64,000 bases of DNA from contig CAMQGK010000299.1 of assembly GCA_947000775.1 (NCBI GenBank), positions 248,001 through 312,000 of the forward strand, read 5' to 3'. The notes under the pieces were generated by a model. It searched no databases. It saw only the letters and a list, made by a program, of their open reading frames with translations, and was not told the origin of the DNA. Shown here piece by piece: positions 1-55,283 of this stretch. Every line of letters begins with the position of its first letter. The first letter of the stretch is position 1. The position numbers were made by a program, and so were the translations under genes. This stretch comes from Pterois miles. Its lineage: Eukaryota; Chordata; Actinopteri; Perciformes; Scorpaenidae.

Positions 1-392
1 TTTTGAAGTACCAGGATGAATTCAAGCTTATCCAGAACATTTTTACACATACTACACCAGCATATTTTCTAAGAGGCAACATGGTTTCGCATAATTTTCA
101 GGAAGATCTTCAAATGAATTCTGTAGCAAAATTCAGCAAAACGAGGTTTCCCCAAACAAGGTAATGTCTTGAGTTATTGTAATGTTGCCGTGCAGCACAC
201 GTTTATTTACTGATTGTGAAAGTTTAAAGGTCATTCTGCCATCCCACCTCCTCCCTTTGATTTCCCAGGGTCCCCCGAGAAGAGCAGCATCAAAGCCTCG
301 CTGGGATCAACTCATTAAGGGGCTTCCCTCTGATCACAGCCCTGCACGGCTCATCAGCTTCAAGTGGAGTACTCACACTGAAAACATTCTCC

Positions 393-455
<63 letters not shown>

Positions 456-699
456 TACAACCCAGCGTTCAACAGCGCCAGTTTAGAATCAGCAAATTGA
501 AGTGACACGTCCTTTTAAAATGCTTTTTAATAGAAGCAAGCATGTGCTCTCTCGCCTGTTGCACCTCTATTTTACATCTGCCCAGCCCCCATGTATGAAT
601 TTATGAGACATGTAGGTATGTAAATATAGCTATCTGCATCATGTCCTCTACTAGAGAAACATTTGCAAAACAGTCAGTGCCTGGGAATATTTTGAAATG
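1..699. other. Flank without recognisable gene
   Basis: Nothing is supported here except a (CA)30 microsatellite at 394-453. Short open frames crossing the repeat are low-complexity artefacts. Confidence 0.6.
394..453. repeat. (CA)n microsatellite, about 30 units
   Basis: Uninterrupted AC dinucleotide array read directly from the sequence. Confidence 0.98.
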
Positions 700-707
700 G
701 TTTTAAG

Positions 708-1359
708 TATGGATGCTAGTTTTGATATATTTTTTTTTTCTAACCAATAACCAACCCTCAATAACGGATTATTAGTCATTAACTGACAAGATTAGTGCGT
801 TGCATGCAGCGGTGCCGTGGCTTTGGCTAACAGGCTGTCCAGCTTCTGTTTGTGCAACAAAAAGCCGATGCACAAACAGGTTAAATCAATCAATTATCAC
901 CAGCTGCATTGTGTGTGCAAAACAGTGCAGTCATGACGCTGCGTGCACTGTCGTGGACGCATGCAGCCCTTTTCCCAGTAAAAGTCTCCATCATTTAGTT
1001 TAGCTGCGAGGTTGTCAGCTGTCAGCCTGGCGTAACGTTGGCGAGCGTCCTACAGACCGTGTACCATGATGCTGTAGCTGTGAATGTAGCAGTGCAGTGT
1101 GTGTACAGTTTACTTGTTGGTGAGTAAAACTCCTTCAAGCCAAGCTCATGTATCCTGCAACACCAGCTCAAACTCACTTAAGGTGGCCTGTTAAGATGGA
1201 CCAGCTATTCCGCTTTAAGTGACAAGCTGCTTTTCTGACTTTTGCTCAGCTCTTTATTTAATTTTTAATAATTCTTTCAACCTTTTAACCGATAGCGTTA
1301 AACAATAAATATTCTTAATGTCAGTTAACGGTTAAAACAATGAATTATTAACATCCCTA
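708..1359. mobile_element. hAT-type MITE with intact 8-bp target-site duplication
   Basis: The element starts TATGGATGCTA and ends with the complement TAACATCCCTA (11-bp terminal inverted repeats, two mismatches). It is flanked by GTTTTAAG at 700-707 and again at 1360-1367, the 8-bp duplication expected of hAT transposition. It is 652 bp long and encodes no transposase. A second, 5'-truncated relative ends at 58234. Non-autonomous status is inferred from size and lack of coding. Confidence 0.8.
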
Positions 1360-1590
1360 GTTTTAAGTGATCTAGAGCTTAACTGATTTTAGGACTCATT
1401 CTCACGCACTGGGATGTACAGTAAACCATCTGTCCTGCTAAATATATTTGAGCTTAAATGTAGATCATAAAAGTTGCATTCTTGACCTTGGAAACAGCAG
1501 TTTGATATAAAAATAATAATAATAATAAAAACTTTGTTTGTTTGCTTTGTATGGTGATCACTCCATTGCAACTGACCAAATTGCATCATC

Positions 1591-1625
1591 CATCTATCTA
1601 TCTATATATCTATCTATCTATCTAT
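1591..1625. repeat. (ATCT)n microsatellite
   Basis: Tandem CTAT/TCTA units with one ATAT interruption. Confidence 0.95.
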
Positions 1626-1827
1626 TCTACTCCTTATGTATTCAAATCCAAACATTCAAATTTTGGTCAAAGTATGTTTGTTTTAGTGTCAAAATGCTAT
1701 TTTCCCAAGCCCTGCTAACAACGTTTTGCCACGTGATCTGACGTAGGTTTCTGAATGATGAAGCTGCTACATATACAGTACAGTATATATATTCATCCTC
1801 ATAGTTCGTATATTATAATGTTAATTT

Positions 1828-2303
1828 AGATGGCAGTCGGCATGCTCCCAGTTTGGAGAAGCAGCCAATCTAAGTGATCGATGCCGCTGTAGACCAGCAC
1901 TTCCTTTGTTCTGCAACGTTAAATTACTGTTTTTGTGAATAGAGTCTGGTCTAGTGGCCTTTAAGACAGTGAAATATTGTTGTCAGTTTCCTATCGGAAA
2001 GAGCTGTCTGATGGCGAGGCAAAGTGGTGAAAATATACTAAATATAACGTACACTTAAACTGATATTGATTTTTTTTTTTTTAAATAAATAAAAAAATAA
2101 GTTGTCTGCTGCTCCCGTCCACAGCTGTTTCATCTCAGATAGCCCTTTCGAACACAGAGCTCAAGAAGCCATTATATTGCTCTTTTCAAAGCCACCAGAC
2201 TACATTCACAAAACTAATACTTTTACCTCACAAAATGCGGGAGTATAAATACAATCCCACTTAAAAAATCTGAACTAACCCTTTCAGTTATTTCTAAAGT
2301 TAG
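1828..2303. repeat. Foldback (inverted-repeat) element, copy 1, degraded
   Basis: Related along most of its length to 44905-45345. Shared blocks are AGATGGCAGTC...CATGCTCCCAG, TTACTGTTTTTGTGAAT and AAGCCACCAGACT. The arms at about 1901-1990 and 2190-2243 are inverted relative to each other. The centre has diverged and carries a T/A-rich insertion near 2070-2100. Confidence 0.6.
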
Positions 2304-4440
2304 CACAACTGACTTTGACTCAGCTAGTCCTAGCGTTCGCATTATTCCTAACATTATTAGTTAGCTTACATTGGTAACCTACAGTGTCTTTCACTGCTTT
2401 TTGCAGCAACTGAGTTTCCATTTTAACCTGGACCTGCCCTTTAAGGTTGGTAGGGAAATACCAATAAGAGAGGAAAGGGGTATTGATAAACAATAAGCAC
2501 AAGAGAAGGAGCTTTTCTATTAGAAAAAAGCACTTTGATTTCAGAGGTTGCCACTAACATACCTGACATTTATGGTTGATGTTTTAGATCATTGAAACTT
2601 TCTTTGCCATTAAACTCCATCAAATCTGCTGGAAATACCTTAATCGTTGCACCGTCTCTGTTCACCCACGAATGAGAAAAGTTTAACAAAGGACCACAAG
2701 CTGCAAAGTGCACCACTGATGTGAACATGTGTTTTAGGATTAGGATTTCTGCCATTAACACTCATCAGTGGGGGAGCACACAAAGCCAATGTATGAATAT
2801 TCATAGACGCTGTGAAGTCATCAAATGAAATATTCAACACGTTCGGGATATTCAAAGTGTCTCCTAATGAAGGGGGCAACATTGCTCTAGTAAATCAGAG
2901 ACCTGCAGGCACTTTGTGAATCTAGTTCAAGATGAACATTAATTCAACAGGATTATTTAGAATTCATGTGGCGACAACAGACCGTACCGCATACACACCC
3001 ACACACCATCTTCATTTTCCTGTTTCTATTAAACTCTACACAAAAACACACCATGCTTTCTCATTTAGACACCTTGACCTCTATTTCCCTGAAGGTGCTA
3101 AGCTGGTGAAAACAGAAATGCAACAGTGACATTTTCATTGGAGGCAACTTATCTTTTCTGCACTCACCATTTAAAAAAAAGTGAGAAAGCAATTTGTGCA
3201 GGTTAACTATGACAATTTCCCACGCTATTGTATGCTACCACAAATCAAGACGGTGTTGCACACAAAACATATAGTAAATGTAAAGAAGTCAAAGCATCTG
3301 CACACTCCTCCCAGTTGCAGACACCCAATTTATTTCCTTTCCTTTTCGGTCACAGACCCGCGTCAGACCAGTGCTGTACACACAGAACAAAAAGTCTTTC
3401 ATTGAGGGAGGTACTGTCCTGAATTATATATACACACACCTGACGTGATAGAAAACAACACACACACCACTCTCGCACACTCAAGAATACCACAGAGTAA
3501 TTATTTATTAATACAATTATCCAGACAACTACAAAGTTAAAGTTTGGGGGGGAAACTACTCTTTATTAAAGGGACATTACAGATTTTACACATGAAGTTC
3601 AATTTCCTTGTCACATGGAGCTCTACTCAGAGAAAATTTGATTTCTGATTAGTGAAGTTGAAATGAGGAGTTATATATACGATACCATCTCATTTTAATA
3701 CAAAAACCTAATAAGGTGGCAGCTGGCTGGAGAGAGATCACCACGGAGCTGAAAGTTTCCTACTGCTGTTGGCTATACTGTATGTCATTTCCTGTAAATG
3801 TCACAAAATTAAATATGTAAACAAAGGAACAAAGGAAGGTAAGTGGTTACGTCTCCAGTCTGATCTCGAGCACACAGCTGATAGTTGCCGGACAGAAGTC
3901 CATTTTTGGGCCTCTGACAGCTTCTGGATCCCGGTGTACGACATCATTTGCACTGTTTGTATTTACGCCACTGACACTGACTTATTTTACCTTTGTTTTG
4001 TTACATAACTTCAACACTTTACTAACAGCACTTACAGAGTGCACTTAAGTATACTTATTTTACGTAACAAACATACTTATTTTAACCAAACCACGATCTT
4101 TTCCTAAGCCTGACCAAGTGCTTTTGCTGCCTAAATCTTGTTGCGTGAGTTGACCTAAAAACTAAGTAAACCTAAGTGGGAAGTTTATTTTGAAAAAAGA
4201 CTGTATGCATGTAACAAGCAGAAACTGACACATTGACCTTGACACGTCCAAAAGTGATGCTAGAAAGGTACATAGAGTGTCATAGCTTGAATCATACGGC
4301 TAAGCATCTTTATTTGACGAGGCTGTGCTATGAGCTAAATGGTTTAGTTTAGCATGTTAGCATGCTTAGGTTTGCGAATTAGCACTGAACACAAAGTACA
4401 GCTGAGACAGCTTAATTTTGCAGGCATTTGGTTTTAAATT
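2304..4440. other. Flank without recognisable gene
   Basis: No coding gene is supported. The only structure I can name is a fragment at about 4083-4140 that is the reverse complement of the unit tandemly repeated at 9250-10085 (TTTTCCTAAGCCTGACCAAG then TGCTGCCTAAATC). Confidence 0.5.
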
Positions 4441-4454
4441 AAGTATTTCGTGGT

Positions 4455-5045
4455 GTTGGGACTGTTAATCGATCAAAATATTAATTATTTAATTAATTAT
4501 TAATGAATAATAATATTTTAATATTAAAATATGCTTGTTTTATGGAAATGTATGCATATATTTATTATTGTAAATCAATTAAAATCACAAAACAATGACA
4601 GATATTGTCCAGAAACCCTCACAGGTTCTGCATTTAGCATAAAAATATGCTCAAATCATATCACTGCAAACTGCAGCCCAACAGGCAACAACAGCTGTTG
4701 TCAGTGTGCTGACTTGACTGTGACTTGATCCAAAACAGCATGTGATTATCATAAAGTGGGCGTGTCTTGACTCGTGGGTACCCATAGAACCCATTTACAT
4801 TCACATATCTTGAGGTCAAAGGTCAAGGGACCATTTTCAAAATATGCCAGTTTTTCGTCACCACAGTTTAGTGCAAGTTTGGAGTGTTATTTTGCCTCCT
4901 CCAAGCTAGTATAATATGATTGGTATCAATGGATTCCTTAGGTTTTCTAGATTCATATGACACCAGTACACCTTTAAGACTGAATTTGCTGCAACTTAAA
5001 AATCGCAAGTTTTCACAAAGGTTACTATTGCTGTGAGAGCCCTAG
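4455..5045 (+). mobile_element. Dispersed MITE-like repeat family M, copy 1 (longest)
   Basis: Shares long collinear blocks with 17200-17640 and 23880-24395, such as CAGCCCAACAGGCAACAACA and GTGATTATCATAAAGTGGGC. The left edge GGGACTGTTAAT and right edge TGAGAGCCCT look like degraded inverted termini; no target-site duplication is visible. I recognise it as a common teleost repeat. It carries AGGTCAAAGGTCA at 4813-4825, a perfect DR1 nuclear-receptor motif. Confidence 0.65.
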
Positions 5046-5049
5046 TTAG

Positions 5050-5650
5050 GATTCAGGAGAGGGAGTCATGATGTACACAAAGCGACCACCGTGGTGAAAC
5101 AGCCAACATTGCCATCCCGAGAGCAATGCCACTATAGCGTGGCTAAAAACCAGCAAAGAAGAATGAAAAATATGAGAGCAAGCAAAATGTCCTGAAAAAA
5201 CACTTTGTGACAAACAATCATAAATAACACTGTCAACCAAGAAGGTCAGGAGTACACCAGAGAAACAGTATCTCATCACGCATAAAATGTGATCGTTAGA
5301 AATAATAGAAAGGTATTACTTTTCTGGCTACACAGATTCTGATTGGCTGAAAGGCTGGACAATATTTTCAGTTAATCCCATAGCGTCAGCATCTCTTCAC
5401 CAGACTTAATGACCAGCCAAAGTTATGCATACCTGCATACTGTATGATTCATATTTTCACCTACTTGGAATATTTACTCTAAGGATGATTGAAAGGACCT
5501 AAATAACTTCAGCTCGAAATAGTTTCCTGTTTTAATAGCGGTCCAATCAATACTCGCTGCTCATTCTTACATAACATACATCTGTGTGGTGATACTGTAT
5601 GTACACTCTGGATTTCACACCATAAAGAGTCTTATCACCATAAAATGATG
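5050..5650. other. Flank without recognisable feature
   Basis: Unremarkable AT-rich sequence; no repeat family or gene recognised. Confidence 0.5.
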
Positions 5651-5657
5651 TTATTTG

Positions 5658-6010
5658 CTCTTCCCTACATCTCCCCTTCCCCCATGTCAACAATTCCTCC
5701 CTTCTTTCTGATCATCTCTCCCTTCCATCCTGTACCTGTCGCCTCTCTGTTCCCTACATCCTCAAACTCTCCTCCTCCCTCCTACTTCCTCCTCTAAACC
5801 CATCTCTCCCTCTCCTCTCCTCTCCTCTCTCGTCTTTGGTCCTCAGCCAATCATCTCTCCTCCACTGTTCCACCTCTCCCTCCCCCACTTCCTTCCTTTC
5901 TTTCCTTCCTTCCTCTCTTTCTTTTCTTGTCAGGCCTCCTCCCCACTGCCCTACATTTACTCTCTCTTCTTTTCATTCTCTCTATTACACTTTTCTCCCC
6001 GTCTCTCGTT
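5658..6010. repeat. Polypyrimidine block (C/T-rich on + strand)
   Basis: About 350 bp dominated by C and T on the + strand with few purine interruptions (runs such as CTCTCCTCTCCTCTCCTCTC near 5812-5831). Long homopurine/homopyrimidine tracts can adopt non-B structure; it lies about 1.6 kb before the leader donor. Confidence 0.7.
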
Positions 6011-6379
6011 CTCACTAATATCCAGCACGCAATAGAGTGGAAATCAGAGGAAAGTGGAGGAAGCGTCGAGTTTGCTCCAGAATGACAAGACATAAAGGAG
6101 AGGATTTTGGGAGAGGCGATTAGTGGAAAGCAAAACAAAAAGCCCCTTGTCAATCTGGCTTATAATTTCATTAAAATTGTACATGTTGTAGTTTACTTTG
6201 AGAAAAGCTCTTATAATTGGCCTCAGCAGTGTTATCTGTTGTGTGCGTGTCCATGGGCTGCAGTCTTCAGCAGCGTGTTGTGCCGGTCTCCCCGTTTCTG
6301 GCAACTCCTGCACAGGTTTGGATTTAAACAAAAGAAGAGGCAAAGCTGGAGTTGGACCCTGCTGACTCCCGAATCTTTC

Positions 6380-6590
6380 TGACGCAAACAGACGCTCACA
6401 CGCACGCACACACTCGTGCGGTGCACGCGCTCGACACAGAAATCTGCAAACAAGTGTGTTATCTATGCCCAAGGCGCGAGAGGAGGGCGGGAAAGACACG
6501 CTAAAAGAGACGGGAGAAGAAAGGATGGCGAAGTGGGAGATGAGGGATTGGGAGGTGGGGGAGAAAGAGAAGAGGGGGAGTAGTAATGAT
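6380..6590 (+). promoter_or_regulatory. Possible promoter-proximal CpG-containing stretch
   Basis: This is one of the more CpG-containing parts of the upstream flank (repeated ACGC/GCGC, GGGCGGG at about 6486-6492, an Sp1-like box), lying about 1 kb before the leader donor. No convincing TATA box is visible. Promoter role is inferred from position and composition only. Confidence 0.25.
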
Positions 6591-6591
6591 G

Positions 6592-6592
<1 letters not shown>

Positions 6593-6634
<42 letters not shown>
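6593..6634. repeat. (GT)n microsatellite upstream of the Shisa leader
   Basis: Uninterrupted GT array of about 21 units. Confidence 0.97.
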
Positions 6635-6635
<1 letters not shown>

Positions 6636-6751
6636 TGAAGGGGGAGACAGGAAACGCTGGGATGGGGAGCGCAATAAGTAGATGATGAGCAGGAGTGACC
6701 GCAGCAGATGTTGAGTGTCCTCTGTCTGCCACGCAAACACGTTTGGCATAG

Positions 6752-6866
<115 letters not shown>

Positions 6867-6991
6867 CGCTAAAAAGTGACACTAATCACTCAGTTACTGT
6901 CCACACTTAAGCTTTTTCCCCTCCTCTTTATTTTTTATTTTCCCATCACTCTCCTCCCAGCCTTTTTTCCTCTGGGGATCAGCTGGATATA

Positions 6992-7003
6992 CCCCCCCCC
7001 CCC

Positions 7004-7039
<36 letters not shown>

Positions 7040-7112
7040 CTCTCTCTCTCTCTCTCTCTCTCCCCCCCCCCCCCCTCTCTCTCCCTCTCCTCTCTCACTC
7101 TCTCTGCCTATC
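6992..7112. repeat. Compound C15-(CA)n-(CT)n-C14-(CT)n microsatellite
   Basis: Homopolymer C, then CA (7007-7036), CT (7036-7062), C again (7062-7075) and imperfect CT-rich sequence, without spacers. Confidence 0.95.
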
Positions 7113-7213
7113 TGGCATTGAGGAGAGGTAAACAGAGGAGGAGATCTCATTTGGTTCCTGAACTGTTGCAGCGCTCAGTGCAGCCACACACACAATTCAA
7201 TTTCTCTCTCACA

Positions 7214-7215
<2 letters not shown>

Positions 7216-7290
<75 letters not shown>

Positions 7291-7322
7291 ATATATGCAC
7301 ACACACACACACACTCACACAG
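7216..7322. repeat. Compound (CA)n-(TA)n-(GATATA)n-(CA)n microsatellite
   Basis: CA at 7216-7258, TA/GATATA at 7259-7296, CA again to about 7322. It immediately precedes the putative leader exon. Confidence 0.95.
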
Positions 7323-7329
7323 CACACAG

Positions 7330-7670
7330 GGGTCTTGGCGGCAGAAGATCCCAACAGTCCTGGACCAGCACAGACTAAGCAGCGCTTAAAGAAGAAGAGA
7401 AGAAGAAGGAGGAATAGAAGACGACGTGATACAGGAGGGAAAAAAGAGGATAAGAGGAGCGTGTCGTTTTGTGTTTGTTGAATCCCCCGGATCGAGCCCC
7501 CAGCTGACGATGGAGAACACATGAGGAGAGAGATCTGCGGGGGCACTCGGGGAAAAAAATGCTGCTGAGTAAAGTTTGTGGATATTTCTAGAGGGATTTT
7601 TTAGCCCTTAAACTTTGGGGAAGAAACACAGAGGACGGGCGGCTGTGTGCAGATTGCAAAGGAGAAAAAG
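7330..7670 (+). other. Probable non-coding 5' leader exon of the Shisa gene (start uncertain)
   Basis: A purine-rich stretch follows the last microsatellite and ends GGAGAAAAAG|GTGAGAATG at 7670/7671, a near-consensus donor. It lies 637 bp before the acceptor of the first coding exon, and no intervening in-frame start carries a signal peptide. The 5' boundary and transcription start cannot be seen. The leader would carry three short upstream ORFs. Inference from splice signals only. Confidence 0.5.
7510..7591 (+). promoter_or_regulatory. Three overlapping upstream ORFs in the putative leader
   Basis: ATG 7510-TGA 7524 (4 residues), ATG 7521-TGA 7568 (15 residues, MRREICGGTRGKKCC) and ATG 7559-TAG 7591 (10 residues, MLLSKVCGYF) occupy all three frames within 82 nt. 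If this stretch is in the mature mRNA, they would be expected to lower translation of the Shisa start at 8351. They are too short to be assigned a function of their own. Confidence 0.4.
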
Positions 7671-8307
7671 GTGAGAATGTGTTCAGTGTTTTTCAGTTCT
7701 TTGATTTATTGCACTATTTCAAAAGAAAAAAGGGATTAAAATCTCTTATTTTGAAGGTAAGTGTGCTATTTTTACGTTTGCTTTTCCATGATTTTTTATA
7801 TATAGATATATTTCGATGAATTAAGCATTTCACTTGAAGCAAATTATCTGCTTAATCATTTTTCAGTAGGATTGCTGATTCGAAACATTCATTTGCCTTG
7901 AGTTTCTCTTTTTAACCTAAAAAGTTACTTGATGATGTCTCACTGTATGGTAACAATCTCCAATAGTGATTGTGACTGACCTGTTTAAAACGTCCTCTAC
8001 CCACTTTATTTCAATATTGATTCAATAAGCTCATAAGATCAATAGATACATCATGTGTTTAACCATTAGGGCTAAAATCAATTTTCTCTGAGTTTTTACA
8101 AGAAAGTTTACTTGTTTTTGATTGTTAGAGCTCTCTCACATGTAGCAGAAGTGCTGCTGTGTGTCTCCAAAACTCATGACGATTACTGTTTTTTTCACAT
8201 ATTATGAAATCACTCCTACTTTGTAAATGTAAAATAAATGAAAGTAATTTTCTTTATTTTTTTTCTGTCTTTACAACCGTCTCCAAACTTCTCTGTTTAC
8301 TGTCCAG
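7671..8307 (+). other. Putative intron in the 5' UTR
   Basis: AT-rich, 637 bp, bounded by GTGAG at 7671 and CCAG at 8306-8307, with a T-rich tract before the acceptor. It contains no recognisable repeat apart from a short ATATAG run near 7800. Confidence 0.5.
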
Positions 8308-8350
8308 AGCCTGCAGGTGGGACGGTGGACAGCAGGGCTCTCACAGCAGT

Positions 8351-51845
<43,495 letters not shown>

Positions 51846-53070
51846 GCACCGAGGCCTCAGAGAGTAGCCTGCTGTAATGTTACATATACTAACAAAAAGC
51901 TTTGGCGTTAGATAACGCCAGAGTTTGGGACAGCTGGCCCAACAGGTGAGGGATATTAAACAGAGAGACATATTCACACTGACGAGATGAAAAGGGGTGT
52001 TTTGATAAGTAAAACAGTTTAGGTAAAGGTTATTATTGGACTCCAGCAAGGGTCTTGTACATTGATCATATAACGTATATAGATGAAAGGAAATCTACCA
52101 CACTCAGGCTCCTATAGGTCACGCAACATTCACAGATCTCTACCACTACAGTTTAGTGGTTTCATTGTGTTTGTACCGGCCTTATGGGAATAGAAAAAGG
52201 AGAACAGAACAACGCTTAAAAAAGGGTGCAAGCTTGATTTTGTCTGTGAAAAGGTTTTACATGTTGGCTCCCTGTCACATTTGGTGGGAACAAACAGTGC
52301 GTTTGTGTTAGCCAGGTAACTCCAGTTACGTTTCAGTACAGTAGGTCATCAGTACATGTGGCTGCAAAATAACAACCTGGCTCCTGGTCAGATTTTGTTG
52401 TTAAAAAACCTTTCCACGGTGAGCCTGGCAGTGAGAAAAACTGCAGCCAGAGGTCATACTTCCAATTGAATTCAAGTCGAACAGCTATTCAGTGTTAAAA
52501 TGTAGCTGTTTTAATGTTAATGTGGTTTGCAACCTTTAAGATTAGTTTATGTGCTTCAAAAAAGGGTTGAAAACCATCCTGTAAAATAAGAAATCATCCC
52601 TTATTTGGAAACTCAAAGATGAGTTTCATATTGATACGGGACGAACTTTGTTCCGTATTTTTGAGAATCAGTTTAGTGCAAATCTATGGGAGAGAAATAT
52701 TACAGGTTAGCCTATTTAGATTAAGTGTGATTTATATGAGACAGAAGAAAACCCTACTGATCGGTCATCATTCAGCCTGTCTAGCCACTGTCAGGTGTAT
52801 TGTAAAGCAGTGTCACTCACGAGTGAAAACTGACAGCATTGCTACGATATGCCTGACAGCGGTGCAAGATTGTAAAAACTGGAAACCTACGAGTGTAGTC
52901 CACGAGCAAAAAAAAAAAAAAAAAAAAAAAAAGCGCAAGGAATATGTAACAGATTATCATTCAAGAGTTTTGTTATGTGAACACATTAACCAAAAGGTTT
53001 GTGTGTTTGCTTGTCTTAAAACATGGGCCTATAGATATATAAACCCACCCACCAGTCCATCCCCTTTAAA
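51846..53070 (+). other. Probable proximal 3' UTR of the Shisa gene
   Basis: AT-rich sequence directly after the stop with no recognised dispersed repeat until about 53071, apart from an A-run at 52910-52932. No strong AATAAA with a GU-rich downstream element is seen here, so the 3' end is not placed. A 152-codon open frame at 52619-53077 has no coding character. Confidence 0.45.
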
Positions 53071-53530
53071 GGAATAGCTTGACTTTTTGGGACATACCTT
53101 TACACTTGTAGACATTCTTGCCAAGAATTAGTTGAAAAGATCGAAGCTCCCATCAGCTGCAAGAGTGGTGTCAATCTTCTCATCCGACTCTGCAAGAAAA
53201 CGAATAAGCATATTATCCAAACTGCTGAACCATTCTTCTAAGCGACTTAAGGCCGTTACGCACCGGGGACGTATTAACGATTCTCGCCTATGAATATTAT
53301 GCCTTGGCCTTTTATTGTAAAAGGTAAGAATATAAGGAGTTGAAATGGTCTGCGCTGCCTTTGTCAAGGTTGAAAGGAGAACTAAAGTTAGCCATCTTGG
53401 TTCAGATTATAGAGTCTCCTGTTTTGTAAATATAGTCGCAATTCAATTTATTCTGTACATGATTGGTTTTATTAACAAAAGCTCAGAAAATCCACCTGCA
53501 TGAAATAAACGCCCCCAGTGTGTAAAGGCT
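53071..53530. repeat. Composite of dispersed repeats downstream of the Shisa stop
   Basis: TTTAAAGGAATAGCTTGACT starts a teleost repeat with a small foldback (about 53110-53215). It is followed by sequence whose complement matches 15410-15640 (AACCTTGACAAAGGCAGCGC, ACAATAAAAG). Confidence 0.45.
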
Positions 53531-55283
53531 TTAAGTCCCTACTATATGTAGCAACAAGCTAATTTGAACAGAAATTTAATCAGAAACATGAAGCGAAAAA
53601 CTTAATATATCCCCATAATAGATACTGAAATAATAAGTTTCTTATCATTTATTTTTTGGCACAAACATGAGATCAAAATATTTACACTAACATGTTTTGC
53701 AGTTGTGGTTAAGAATAACTCCAGTGAGTGGGTTGTTTTTGTACCAGGCCAAATAAGTTTTGAATATGGTCCTGCTATGGTTAGTTCGTGGTGTGGGGAC
53801 GTAAAAATCCAACCTATTTTAAGCATGAATGGAGCATAAGGGTTTCAAGCGATACCCCAGTTAGAGCAAACTACCGTTTCATTTTACATTTTGCCAAGTA
53901 GCATGTCTAAATTCAAGGCATTACAATCTTTATTTGTTTTAGATATGCTGCACATTTCTCATTGTAACCTATATATCACATACCATTTAGTTCCAGTGTA
54001 ATCATCAACACCTCAAGGTAACACAGTTCAGGTCATTTCCAGACCCCGTAGATGCCTTTTTGCACATTTTTTTTTTCTTTTTAATAAGTTCCCTCCTGTT
54101 CTTCTTGTAAAAAAACACCTCTACTATTTTACATCTCTCGTTCGGTCTACCTCCATACACAGCTGTTTTCGCCTTGTTTCTGTATCACCCCTCTGGGCCT
54201 CTCCCACCCTCTTTCCACGGTGAAGCGCTTTGCATTCTGTACCATCAGGCCAAGCATACAGGGACAGCATCCCCGGGGTCACATTAACTTGACGGTGAGG
54301 ACAATGCCACCATCACGTCAGCTCCCATCAGCCTCCATCCCGACCAGGGAGAGGGAGAGGAGGGAAGAGAAGGATAGTGTAAGAGCCAGAGGCTGGGACT
54401 CTTTAGAAAAGGAGAGAAAGGGAGGAGAGAGAAGGGAAAAATAGAAAAACAAATGAACATGGCCGCGTGTTTTCTTTCCTCGGGGGATGGAAAAGGGAGG
54501 GAGTCACCGTGGATCTGGGTTTCTCACTGCTAAGCTGTCTGGGTCATAACAGAAAGTGTGTGGACGTGTGTGGATGCCTATATGCGATTTCCAACCCCTC
54601 GGCACCATTGTGGGGGAATTCACCGAGGCACTTCCAGGCCTGGAGCGTTATTTCTCATCTCGCCTCTGAAGCCTGTACAGCAAAGGGCGGTGTGCAGAGC
54701 CGCTGCTATGAGCATGCAACAGTTAATGCAGGACTTGTTGGTAAAAGTTTATGGCTAAAACACCCTCAGGAACTGCACAATGAAGTGAACTGTTGACAAT
54801 GATTGCAAATGTGTCCAGAAACACTGGGCACAGTCACAGTGTGAGATGCTTTTGTAGTAGCTGAATTAAGAGTCAAGCAAAAAGAGGTGAAACAGAAAGA
54901 ACAAACAAGTAATAAATCACAAATACAAATACACAGTGGTACCAAATCCCTCTCTGCCACTAAAATACACCCAAATTCTGGTGGTGATACACAGACGCTA
55001 CCTTAGACTACACAATCCTGTTCAGCCACACAAAGTTATGCAGGAAATAATGGGTCGGACATGTCAAACTAAATTTAAAATGTCCCGTTTTCCCGAGAGA
55101 CAACAGCTCAAGTCTGAGCTGCAGGCTTAACCCACCTAAAATCCTTTTATATCATGCTGTATATTAGAGAAGTGCAACATCTGAAAGCAACTGTCATCCT
55201 CAAGGCAACAAAAAAGAACATTGTCAGATTGATATCTTCCCAGATGCAGGACGTGTTATCAAGTAAGTTTGGCAAACACCTCA
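53531..55283. other. Downstream region without recognised gene
   Basis: AT-rich, then moderately GC-rich at 54170-54760 (a GAGAGGGAGAGGAGGGAAGA-type purine patch near 54350). Open frames here are short and lack coding character. Confidence 0.45.

Noticed and set aside
8204..8350. Upstream in-frame extension of the first Shisa exon (start at 8204)
   Set aside because: The extra 49 codons run through the intron pyrimidine tract and acceptor; the ATG at 8351 has good context and immediately starts a signal peptide.
52619..53077. 152-codon open frame downstream of the Shisa stop
   Set aside because: Lies in AT-rich probable 3' UTR, crosses an A-run and has no recognisable motif or splice context.
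53504..53509. AATAAA as the Shisa poly(A) signal
   Set aside because: Lies in or next to a dispersed repeat and lacks a clear G/T-rich downstream element; not used to set the 3' end.
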